From: JAGXQV01 sp964505475
GTDB taxonomy: Bacteria; Pseudomonadota; Gammaproteobacteria; Burkholderiales; Sulfuricellaceae
NCBI GenBank assembly: GCA_964505475.1
Contig: CAZDIJ010000001.1
Location: forward strand, 1 to 64,000
Length of the DNA: 64,000 bases
Direction of reading: 5' to 3'
Shown here piece by piece: positions 50,757 through 58,245 of the stretch. Under the pieces are notes generated by a model, which was not told the DNA's origin, ran no database searches, and was given only the letters and a program-made list of their open reading frames with translations. The position numbers and the translations under genes are program-made. Numbering within the stretch: the first letter of the stretch is position 1; every line of letters starts with the position of its first letter.

Positions 50757-52621
50757 TAGCCGTTCTCCAGTACTGTTTCCGCCAGCGCCAGGCGGATGCT
50801 GAAGCGGGTTCCCAGGCCGGGAGCGCTTTCCACGGCAATGACGCCGCCCATCCGCTCGACGAAGTTCTTGACGATGGTCAGCCCAAGGCCGGTGCCGTCC
50901 ACGCCGTCGGCGCGCCGGCTGAAGAAGGGGTCGAAAATCCGGGCGACATATTCCGGCTCCATGCCGATGCCGGTATCGGCGATCTCGATCCAGGCCTGGC
51001 CGTCGGCGCCGCTCAACGCGGCGGTCAGCGTGCCGCCGCCGGACATGGCGTGGTGGGCATTCTGGATCAGGTTCAGGAAGATCATGCGGATTTCGGCTTC
51101 GTCGGCGAGCACCCGCAACGGCTCCTCGGGCAGGTCGAGCCGTTGCTGGATGCCGTGGCTCTGGGCATCGAATTCCAGCAGCCGCAAGGTGTCGCCGAGC
51201 GCCTCGCCGAGCACCACCAGTTGCAGACTGTTGGTCGGCGGCCGCGCCAACAGCAGGAGGCGGCGGGTGACGGCGATGCAATTGTCGATTTCCTGGTCGA
51301 TAAGCCCCATGTAATCAATGATCTGATCCGGCGTGATGCGTCCCTCGCGGAGTTCTCGCGCCAGCCCCTGGACGCCGAGGCGCACCGACCCGAGCGGGTT
51401 GTGTATTTCATGCGCGATGCCGGCGGCCAGCAGCCCCAATTCCGACAGGCGTTGTTCATGGGAGACGCGGGTGACTTGGCCAAGATCGCGCACCGATTCC
51501 ACGACATAACGCTCCTTGCCGCATTCGCCGTCGAGTTCCACCAAAACCGCATGCACTTCCGCCGGGAACAGGGTGCCGTCGGGACGCTGGTGATGGTGAT
51601 TGGCCTTGAGGCTATCGCCAACCTGCTTCAATTCGACAAGCGGGCAGACGAGCAGCGTGGAGACGCAGGGGGTATTGCGTCCATGGCTGCACTGGTGGCA
51701 AGGCTGGTTCAAGATCGCCTCGGCGGGCTGACCGGCCTGCTGACAGAAAGCGCGGTTGGCGAGCGCCACCCGCATGTCCGAAACACGAATCAGGCGGACG
51801 CCGTCGGGAAGCCCGTCAAGCAGCTTCTGGAGAAAGCGCTGCTGCGCCTCGGCCAGCGAAATTTGCCTGGACAGGCGCTGCGCCATCACATTGAAGCTGG
51901 CGGCGGCGCGGCCGATCTCATCATCCCCGGCCGAGGGAGCGCGCACTGAAAGATCGCCGGACGCCAGCGCGCGCGCGGCGGCATCCAGTCCTGCCAAGGG
52001 CGCGATAACGTGGCGGCGCAGCAACAACCAGAGAGTGAGCAGGGTCAGCGTCAGCACGGCCGTGCCCGCCAGCAGGAACAAGGCGGCGCTGCGCAAGGCG
52101 CTGTCGCGGATCGGCGCCGCGTCGTAGTCGATCACCAGCACGCCATTGACCGGATGATCGGCGACGGCGCCATGACAAGGGGTGCAGGGAGCGCGGTTGG
52201 GCACCGGGTTGATGGAACGCAGCACCTCGCCGCCGGAATCGAGATTTTCAAAACTGCTCAGCGGCTTGCCGGCCGTGGTGGCGCGCGCCACATCGGCCAT
52301 CCCGCGCCCCAGCTTGGCCGGATCGGAGGCGAAGCGCACCTCGCCGGAGGGCGCCAGAATCAGCACGTCCCGTATGCCGGCCAGTCCGCCGAGCTTGGCG
52401 ACGATCTCGCGCAAGCCCTCCACGTCGCGCTTCAGCATGGCGTTTTCCCATGTCACCTGGAGCATGCGGTTCAGTTGCAGGGAAATTTCGGCGCGTTCGT
52501 GCACCAACTGATCCCTGTAGAGTCCCAGAAACAGCAATCCGAGAGACAGCGAAGCGCAGCCGGCGACCAGCAGCACGCCCCGCAGCAAACGGTGGCTCAG
52601 GTGGTGAACGCCGGGATACAT
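50756..52621 (-). CDS. Sensor histidine kinase with periplasmic c-heme site and Cys-rich PAS
   Basis: The 621-residue membrane kinase has helices near 15-35 and 180-205. The periplasmic part contains NPVPNRAPCTPCHG, a c-type heme-binding CxxCH. HAMP (about 205-255) is followed by a PAS domain carrying a Cys/His cluster (NQPCHQCSHGRNTPCVSTLL and CPL), which could hold an Fe-S cluster or metal. The kinase core has AAGIAHEIHNPLGSVRLG, NLIQNAHHAM and GTGLGLTIVKNF. Together these suggest sensing of redox state or a gas. It is cotranscribed with the sigma-54-type regulator downstream and lies next to two respiratory gene clusters. Confidence 0.9.
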   Translation of the reverse strand: MYPGVHHLSHRLLRGVLLVAGCASLSLGLLFLGLYRDQLVHERAEISLQLNRMLQVTWENAMLKRDVEGLREIVAKLGGLAGIRDVLILAPSGEVRFASDPAKLGRGMADVARATTAGKPLSSFENLDSGGEVLRSINPVPNRAPCTPCHGAVADHPVNGVLVIDYDAAPIRDSALRSAALFLLAGTAVLTLTLLTLWLLLRRHVIAPLAGLDAAARALASGDLSVRAPSAGDDEIGRAAASFNVMAQRLSRQISLAEAQQRFLQKLLDGLPDGVRLIRVSDMRVALANRAFCQQAGQPAEAILNQPCHQCSHGRNTPCVSTLLVCPLVELKQVGDSLKANHHHQRPDGTLFPAEVHAVLVELDGECGKERYVVESVRDLGQVTRVSHEQRLSELGLLAAGIAHEIHNPLGSVRLGVQGLARELREGRITPDQIIDYMGLIDQEIDNCIAVTRRLLLLARPPTNSLQLVVLGEALGDTLRLLEFDAQSHGIQQRLDLPEEPLRVLADEAEIRMIFLNLIQNAHHAMSGGGTLTAALSGADGQAWIEIADTGIGMEPEYVARIFDPFFSRRADGVDGTGLGLTIVKNFVERMGGVIAVESAPGLGTRFSIRLALAETVLENG

Positions 52622-52684
52622 GGTTGGGTTTCGGGAACCTTCACTGTTGTGCTACTACCCTTGCGTTGAGGAGTCCGCTTTTAA

Positions 52685-52751
52685 CCCAGATTATCCATTA
52701 GGCGGCTCTTCGAGCCAGCGCGAGCGCTGGCGCCCCAATGGATAATCTGGG
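52685..52751. mobile_element. Palindromic element, family C short copy
   Basis: A 67-bp hairpin runs from CCCAGATTATCCATTAGG to CCAATGGATAATCTGGG, nearly perfect over 17-18 bp. A second internal hairpin CCAGCGCGAGCGCTGG lies inside. It shares GCGGCTCTTCGAG with the longer copy at 39187 and appears to be an internally deleted derivative. TTTAA and TTGAA flank it (4 of 5 bases alike). It lies in the 5' region of the heme-sensor kinase gene. Confidence 0.65.
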
Positions 52752-52845
52752 TTGAACAGAGTATATCCTGACTGCGTTCCGCGCCGTAATCCCGGAGAAA
52801 CATCGCCTGCCCATGCCGCGAGCACGGCGCGCGCGAAACGGCAAC

Positions 52846-53187
52846 CTAAAATCCCAGGGTTTCGATGGTCGCCACCAGGTCGGCGAAACTTGCCGATTCC
52901 AGTTTCGCCGCCAAGGCTTCCTTGTCCAGCCCCTGGCTTTCGAATCCGCTAAATCTGACCTCGTCGGGCAGTTCGCGGATTTCCCGCGGCGCCATGAAGC
53001 CGATGCCGCAAAGCTGGGTAAGGCAGACGCGCTCCGGTTCGGAGAGTTCGATGCCATGATACTTGATAATTTCCAGATAGCGTTCCGCCGTGCGATTGAC
53101 CTTCCCGCTGATCTCCATGGTGTTGCCCTGGGACGCGGTGAGCAGGGCGAGGGGAGGCCCGAAATAGATAGGGGTTTTCCGGTTCAT
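52846..53187 (-). CDS. Hypothetical protein (113 residues)
   Basis: I do not recognise a characterised family. The protein begins MNRKTPIYFGPPLALLT and continues GNTMEISGKVNRTAERYLEI, split here around residue 22. This resembles small proteobacterial proteins with a PPL...GN...RYL pattern whose function is unknown. It has no signal peptide or membrane helix and ends in a helical, Leu/Ala-rich tail (DKEALAAKLESASFADLVAT). The start at 53187 is chosen as the first ATG of the protein-like part; no strong ribosome binding site is visible. It lies between the cytochrome gene and the sensor kinase. Confidence 0.5.
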   Translation of the reverse strand: MNRKTPIYFGPPLALLTASQGNTMEISGKVNRTAERYLEIIKYHGIELSEPERVCLTQLCGIGFMAPREIRELPDEVRFSGFESQGLDKEALAAKLESASFADLVATIETLGF

Positions 53188-53275
53188 CGAAAGACGCCCG
53201 CAAAATTGGGCGCGCCGCGGAACCGGCCGCTCCCGCCCGGCCACCGCCGCGCCACCGCCATGACAGGAGCGGACT

Positions 53276-54067
53276 TCACCGAGATGGAGCGGCGCCGTGT
53301 CCGCCCGCGCCATGCCGCTGGCGTTCATGATCGGCTGTTTTCAAGCCTTTCGGCAGCGCCGGCGCCGGCTCTGGCTCGTGCTGGGCAAATCCGCTGTTCC
53401 GCTCGCCTTGCTGAACATTATGGGGATTGTGGCATTCGGTGCAAACGAACCAGCGTTTCGTCCCGTTGCTGGCCCATTCGCCTATCCGCTTGCCGTGGAT
53501 GCCATCCCGCCAATCCCGGTAAACGTCGCCGTGGCATTTGCCGCACAAGAGTTGCGGCTGATCGAAGCTGACCGCGCCGCCGAGGTTGTCGATCAGCTTG
53601 TTGCGCTGCGTGGGATGGTGGCAATCGAGGCACCAGACGCCGCCCCGGCCATGCGGCAGCTTGGTGGCGTCCAGGACGATGCCTTGGTGCATCGTGAGCG
53701 TCCGAGGGTTCTTGTTCTTGGGAAAGGAGGCCGGAATCACGCCGTTATGGCACGACGACCCGCACAAGGGCAGCAAACCGAGTTTCTCGGAGCGCGGTTT
53801 GACCACCGCCTTGCCGCGCGAATAGTCCGCCTCCGCGATGGGCATCTTCCCCATGGGCACGGTGCCGTCATAAGGGTCTCCCCACCATAATACCGCCCCG
53901 GTCTTGGGAGAACATTTGACGTTCGGCAGCCCTTCCTTCAGCATGCGCTGGGTAACCTCGGAGGCGCCTTTCCGACTTTCAAAGCAGGATAGGTCTTCCG
54001 CGAGCGCGGAGCAACCCCCCATCCAGAAGGACGCCAGGAACGCCGCGGCGAATGCATATTTTCTCAT
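53276..54067 (-). CDS. Periplasmic multiheme c-type cytochrome (four sites, one CX3CH)
   Basis: The 263-residue protein has a signal peptide (MRKYAFAAAFLASFWMGGCSA; the first 20 residues include a possible lipobox GGC). It has three classical heme sites (CLDCH, CGKCH, CTECH) and one unusual CGSSCH (CX3CH) near residue 104. Additional His in HGRGG, HGKRIGEW and HNPHN can be distal ligands, suggesting bis-His tetraheme electron transfer. The gene is last in the ferredoxin-NrfD-cytochrome operon, 10 bp after nrfD, and probably passes electrons between the membrane quinol module and a periplasmic partner. The C-terminal tail is rich in His and Pro. Confidence 0.88.
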   Translation of the reverse strand: MRKYAFAAAFLASFWMGGCSALAEDLSCFESRKGASEVTQRMLKEGLPNVKCSPKTGAVLWWGDPYDGTVPMGKMPIAEADYSRGKAVVKPRSEKLGLLPLCGSSCHNGVIPASFPKNKNPRTLTMHQGIVLDATKLPHGRGGVWCLDCHHPTQRNKLIDNLGGAVSFDQPQLLCGKCHGDVYRDWRDGIHGKRIGEWASNGTKRWFVCTECHNPHNVQQGERNSGFAQHEPEPAPALPKGLKTADHERQRHGAGGHGAAPSR

Positions 54068-54077
54068 GGCTGCCCCT

Positions 54078-55349
54078 TTATGCGGATTCAAGCGCTGTTG
54101 CCGCGCCGCTGCTCGCGGCGCCCGGGATTCCGGCCGGAACGCCGCCGGCATATTTCACTTCCCCCAGCAATATGCCGATCGCCCCTTTCAATAACACCGT
54201 AAGGATGAGAAAACCGGCCGCCCAATTTCCCAAGGTCACGAGTATTTCGAGGGAGCTGGGAAAATACTGGGTGAACTCGCCAATGGGCGATGGAATGAAT
54301 CCGGGGATGAGCAACCCCATCCCCTTCTCGATCCAGATGCCCGAGAAAGTCAGGACGCAGGCAATGGCCAGCAGGCGGTAATCCTTCCGGCAACGGGGCG
54401 TCAGCAGCATCAGAAAGGCGATTACGCTCGCGGCAAGGGAACCCCAAAACCAGGGAACGAGATCGTTCAGGCCGTGCACCCCGAACATCAGGTATTGCAA
54501 CCCCAGGGCGTGCTCGGTATTGGCGTACAGTTCGGTGACGATCTCCGACAATGTCAGGAAAAGCGCTATCCCGAGACAATAGGTGACGATGGCCGACAGC
54601 ATGTCGATCGCCTCGTTCTCGATCCACAACCGCGTATTCCGCCGAACAATGAGGAAAATCAAGATAATCAACGATGGCCCGGCCGCGAATGCCGTCGAGA
54701 TGAAGCGAATCGGCATCATGCCGTGGTGCCACATGGGGCGTGCGGGCATCGTGTTGAGGAGGAAAGCCGTCACGGTGTGTATGCTCAAGGCCCAGACGAT
54801 GGAAACATAGATCAGCGGCATGTAGAACTTGTTGTTCAACGGTGCGCCGGTGTATTTCTTGTAAAGGAAATAAAACCCGCCCGCGAGGTTCAGCAGCATA
54901 TAACCCACCAGCACCAGGGTGTCCCATGCCAGCATCGAGTTGGGAAGGTTGTAAATGCCGATGATGGGCAGCATGTGCCAGAGCCGGTCAGGCCTGCCCA
55001 TGTGGGAAAGAATGAACAGGATGCACATGATTACCGCCGAAATGGCCAGCATCTCGCCCAGCACGGCGACCTTATGCAAGGCTCTATGGTGGTAGACGTA
55101 GGCGGGGAAAACGATGGTGACCGCCCCGGCGGCGATTCCGACGAGAAAGACGAAGTTCGCCAGATACAGGCCGTCGTGCGCCTGGCTGGTCAAGCCGGTA
55201 TACGCCAGACCGTCGGCCGCGTGGAGGAACGACCCATACAACAGTCCCGCGACCAGGACGCAAAGAAAAGCGATCCAGGCGTAGAACAACACGCCCCCCC
55301 TCACGACATAGGAAACGTAATCGTATGCAAACCGTGTCAACTTACCCAT
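54078..55349 (-). CDS. NrfD/PsrC-family membrane subunit
   Basis: About 423 residues with ten predicted hydrophobic helices. Features of the NrfD/PsrC/HmcC family include FLVGIAAGAVTIVFPAYV, the ILSHMGRPDRLWHMLP loop with Arg and Asp, and WALSIHTVTAFLLN. A late FSGIWIEKGMGLLIPGFIPS segment resembles DsrP and the larger members of the family. It exchanges electrons with menaquinol or ubiquinol. The ATG at 55349 has GAGG nine bases upstream and is preferred to an overlapping TTG at 55364. It lies between a Tat-exported ferredoxin and a multiheme cytochrome, as in DsrJOP/HmcBC-type complexes. Confidence 0.9.
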   Translation of the reverse strand: MGKLTRFAYDYVSYVVRGGVLFYAWIAFLCVLVAGLLYGSFLHAADGLAYTGLTSQAHDGLYLANFVFLVGIAAGAVTIVFPAYVYHHRALHKVAVLGEMLAISAVIMCILFILSHMGRPDRLWHMLPIIGIYNLPNSMLAWDTLVLVGYMLLNLAGGFYFLYKKYTGAPLNNKFYMPLIYVSIVWALSIHTVTAFLLNTMPARPMWHHGMMPIRFISTAFAAGPSLIILIFLIVRRNTRLWIENEAIDMLSAIVTYCLGIALFLTLSEIVTELYANTEHALGLQYLMFGVHGLNDLVPWFWGSLAASVIAFLMLLTPRCRKDYRLLAIACVLTFSGIWIEKGMGLLIPGFIPSPIGEFTQYFPSSLEILVTLGNWAAGFLILTVLLKGAIGILLGEVKYAGGVPAGIPGAASSGAATALESA

Positions 55350-55360
55350 GACGTAGCGCC

Positions 55361-56416
55361 TCAATCCATGAAATAAAAGAATTTTGGAAAAGTGTTGAGT
55401 TCCGCCTTCAAACGAAAGACCCGTTTCCGATCAATGATTCGGCTGACTTCGCTATCGGGGTCGAGCAGGTTTCCGAACTTGCGTGCGCCGACGGGGCAAA
55501 CCTCGACGCAGGCGGGGTAACGTCCCTTGCGCGTCCGTTGAAGGCAAAACGTGCATTTCTCGACAACGCCCCTCATGCGCGGACGGTTGCCGAGGTAATG
55601 GGTCACCGGGTTCATCGCCTCTCTGGGCAGCTTCGGATCGCTCCAGTTGAAGCGGCGCGCCCAGTAAGGGCAGGCATTCATGCACATGCGGCAGCCGATA
55701 CACCAGTTGTAGTCGATCACCACGGGGCCGTCGGCTTCACGGTAGGTGGTTCTCACCGGGCAGACCTTGACGCATGGCGGCTTCTCGCACTGCATGCAGG
55801 CGATCGGCATGTAAAAGGCGTCCTTCTCGGGAACCGCCTCGGGCTGATAGTAATGCTCGCCTTCCAGGACGACGCCGGCCGGACTGTAAGCGTTTCCGCC
55901 GACCTGGATTCCGGTCTCGTCGGGATAGCCCTGCTTCATTTTTTCCTTGTCGAAACCGCCCTTTTCCAGCTTGAGGACGCGAATCCATTCAATTTCCTGT
56001 TCGCCGCCGCGGGATTGATTGTTCTCTTCCACGCAAGCCTTGACGCAGCGGCGGCAACCGATGCACTTCTTGATATTCAGCGCATAGCCCATGAGCACCC
56101 CTTCGAGCGCCGGCGTGCCATCGACGGTAACGCGCTTGCCATACTCCCGCGAATAGCGTTTCTCAAGCCGGGCACGAGCCTGGGCTTTTTCTTCATCAGT
56201 CATCAGACGATAGTTGCCCTGAAACCACTCCGCCCATTCCACCTTCGCCTGGGCCTCGTCGGAATGGGTCATCAGCGCCGCCGCGCCCAGTAAAGAACCG
56301 ATGCCCAGGGCGCCCGCGTTTTTCAAGAAGCCCCGGCGGGAACCGGCATTGCCGGGCTGGCCATCGGATGATGGCTCCTGGTGCGGTTCGATGATCGGCG
56401 ATTCTTTATGGGTCAC
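55361..56416 (-). CDS. Tat-exported four-cluster ferredoxin subunit (DsrO/HmcB-like)
   Basis: The 351-residue protein carries a Tat signal SRRGFLKNAGALGIGSLLGA (about 27-46). It then has four Cys-rich groups: CIGCRRCVKAC, CMQCEKPPCVKVC, CIGCRMCMNAC and CTFC with CVEVC. These should bind four 4Fe-4S clusters in the periplasm. Start is GTG 56416 with an excellent AGGAGA five bases away; earlier in-frame codons have no support. It is the first gene of the three-gene module with the NrfD-like protein and multiheme cytochrome. The C-terminus is Phe/Tyr-rich (FPKFFYFMD). Confidence 0.9.
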   Translation of the reverse strand: MTHKESPIIEPHQEPSSDGQPGNAGSRRGFLKNAGALGIGSLLGAAALMTHSDEAQAKVEWAEWFQGNYRLMTDEEKAQARARLEKRYSREYGKRVTVDGTPALEGVLMGYALNIKKCIGCRRCVKACVEENNQSRGGEQEIEWIRVLKLEKGGFDKEKMKQGYPDETGIQVGGNAYSPAGVVLEGEHYYQPEAVPEKDAFYMPIACMQCEKPPCVKVCPVRTTYREADGPVVIDYNWCIGCRMCMNACPYWARRFNWSDPKLPREAMNPVTHYLGNRPRMRGVVEKCTFCLQRTRKGRYPACVEVCPVGARKFGNLLDPDSEVSRIIDRKRVFRLKAELNTFPKFFYFMD

Positions 56417-56451
56417 AGTTTTCTCCTGATTTAATCCTAGAAAAAGCAGTC

Positions 56452-56765
56452 CAGCCACGGATTGACACGGATAATCACGGATTATCAATGTCCAGCAAGG
56501 CGCACGCATTGCACCCTCCGGGTGATCAGCAATCTTTGCCGGCCTGATGTCTTATCTGCGTCAATCCGTTTTATGCCTATGAACAATTTTCAGGCGCCCT
56601 CACCCCAACCCCTCTCCTTTATGCCCTTTAGGGTGCGCCTGCGGGCGAGGGGCTTTTCTCCCTTCTCCCGCAGGCGGGAGAAGGGACGGGGATGAGGGAG
56701 CATGGGATGCAAGGCAACATCCTGAATATGGTTCATAGGCATGATCCGTTTTTATCCGTGGCTGA
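56452..56765. repeat. Inverted-repeat frame (family D) interrupted by a family B element
   Basis: The arms CAGCCACGGATTGACACGGAT, read as CAGCCACGGAT at 56452, and ATCCGTGGCTGA at 56754-56765 face each other. The same arms frame 27903-28177. A family B element has landed in the right arm, splitting ATCCGTTTT into two copies. The remaining sequence between the two respiratory operons (56417-56832) has no recognisable gene. Confidence 0.42.
56573..56743. mobile_element. MITE-like element, family B copy 2
   Basis: This 171-bp element is nearly identical to the copy at 5887-6057 (only a few single-base differences seen). It is flanked by a perfect 9-bp direct repeat ATCCGTTTT at 56564-56572 and 56744-56752. 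Its ends are ATGCCTATGAA and TTCATAGGCATG. Near-identity of the two copies indicates recent movement. A transposase source is not in the window. Confidence 0.87.
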
Positions 56766-56832
56766 CTGGGTTTTTTGGTTAATCGCTTACCGGCAAGAAA
56801 CGACGAGGTATCCGCATTCGATTGGCCGTGCA

Positions 56833-57573
56833 CTACCAGCTTGGTCCGGCGGCGCCGGGCACGAAGTGCATCGGCGTCTCTTCTGCGTTCCGGCGCGTGC
56901 GCAGGATGTCCTCGCTTTCCTCCGGGCTTGGCCTGGCTTCTCCCAGATGCTGCTCGATCAGCCCGCGCAACTGCTGACACCAGACATCGGTGAGAATCGC
57001 CAGGGCGGCATAGAACGGCGTATCGCAATGAAAAGCGACGCGGTCGGCGAAATCCGGCAGCCAGCGCAATAAGTGCCGGTCGAGGAAGCCGGCGAGCGAG
57101 CGCCAATCGTCGTCGCTCTCCGCCGAAACCAGCCGGCGGGAGAGGAACTGAAGCTGGAAAACCAGGTGGTCGTCAGGACGGCTGCGCCAGTCGGGGACGG
57201 CGAACCCGGCGGCGGCGTATAGGGCGCGCATGTCGAACATGGCTTCCTGGCAAAGCAGATGCTCATCCGAAAGCCAGAACGATTCGCAAGGCGATGCGCC
57301 AAAGGCGCCCGTCAGGTAGATGGCGGCGAAGTCCGCCGCCAGATTGTCCAGGAAGCGGGCATCGGCCGCCGCCGGCAAGGACGACACCGCCAGCCGCATC
57401 ATCCCGAAGGTCGCCTGGCTCGCGCCACTGGCCGGCAACAACCCGAGGTTGTCCGGGAAACCGATGGACTTCAGTTCCGCCAGCACTGGCGCGGACAGCT
57501 CCCGATCCTGCAATAGCGCCAGGGTGGCGGCGTCCTCGGCGAGCACCGCGGCAATTTCCGCATTCAGCATCAT
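56833..57573 (-). CDS. TorD/DmsD-family molybdoenzyme chaperone
   Basis: The 246-residue cytoplasmic protein has the all-helical TorD/NarJ layout. Family features are YLTGAFGASPCESFWLS with the following EAMFDMRALYAAAG, and RPDDHLVFQLQFLSRRL, which corresponds to the conserved E/D-x-DH-L motif. Such chaperones bind the Tat signal of the catalytic subunit and help insert the molybdenum cofactor. The start overlaps the Fe-S subunit stop as ATGA, and the cognate molybdoenzyme is two genes upstream. The C-terminus beyond residue 220 is variable. Confidence 0.88.
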   Translation of the reverse strand: MMLNAEIAAVLAEDAATLALLQDRELSAPVLAELKSIGFPDNLGLLPASGASQATFGMMRLAVSSLPAAADARFLDNLAADFAAIYLTGAFGASPCESFWLSDEHLLCQEAMFDMRALYAAAGFAVPDWRSRPDDHLVFQLQFLSRRLVSAESDDDWRSLAGFLDRHLLRWLPDFADRVAFHCDTPFYAALAILTDVWCQQLRGLIEQHLGEARPSPEESEDILRTRRNAEETPMHFVPGAAGPSW

Positions 57574-58235
57574 TCGACCTTTCCCTTGCTATGAGGTACA
57601 AAAGCGATCGACGGCTTGGTGAGTTCCGGGTTCGCCATGTTTTTCACCCAGCGCACCGGCTTGTCGCGCGGCCCGATAGCCGTCGTCGGATGCCTGCCCG
57701 CCCAAAGTTTGTCGATGGGGCCGATGTCCAGCACGCGCATCATGCACGCCATCACGCAATACGGCTTGCGGCCAGCCTCGATTTCATCCACGCAGAGATT
57801 GCACTTCTGGATGATCCGCTCCTTCGGATTCCACTGGGGAGCGCCATAGGGACAAGCCGCTTCGCACTTGCGGCAGCCGATGCACAGCGTCGAATCAATA
57901 TCAACGATGCCATCCGCACTGCGCTTCCAGATCGCGCCGGTCGGGCAAGTGGGCAGGCAGGCAGGCTCGGCGCAATGATTGCAGGACATGTTCACCTTAT
58001 AGGCGAACACCTCGGGGAACACGCCGCCCTCGATATACATCACACGGCGGAAGCGCGGCCCCGGCGGCAAGCCGTTCTTGTCCTTGCAGGCGATTTCGCA
58101 GGCGCGGCAGCCGATGCAATCCACGTTATTGTGGATGAAGCCGAACTGCATGGCCGGCCTCACCGGCTCGTAGACCTGGGACACCTTGCGCTTGAGGGCA
58201 TCCTTGGCTTGCTTCATGTCGATTTTCTTGGTCAT
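57570..58235 (-). CDS. DmsB-like 4x[4Fe-4S] electron-transfer subunit
   Basis: The 221-residue protein has four ferredoxin-like Cys groups: CIGCRACEIAC, CNHCAEPACLPTC, CIGCRKCEAAC and CNLC with CVMAC. This is the DmsB/PsrB/NrfC pattern. It lacks its own signal peptide, so it is probably exported with the Tat-signal catalytic subunit. The ATG at 58235 has GAGGA upstream and is preferred to a longer frame. It carries electrons between the molybdoenzyme and a membrane or cytochrome partner. Gene order is molybdoenzyme, this gene, chaperone. No NrfD or DmsC anchor is directly attached, unlike canonical DMSO reductase operons. Confidence 0.9.
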   Translation of the reverse strand: MTKKIDMKQAKDALKRKVSQVYEPVRPAMQFGFIHNNVDCIGCRACEIACKDKNGLPPGPRFRRVMYIEGGVFPEVFAYKVNMSCNHCAEPACLPTCPTGAIWKRSADGIVDIDSTLCIGCRKCEAACPYGAPQWNPKERIIQKCNLCVDEIEAGRKPYCVMACMMRVLDIGPIDKLWAGRHPTTAIGPRDKPVRWVKNMANPELTKPSIAFVPHSKGKVE

Positions 58236-58245
58236 GGCCGGTTCC

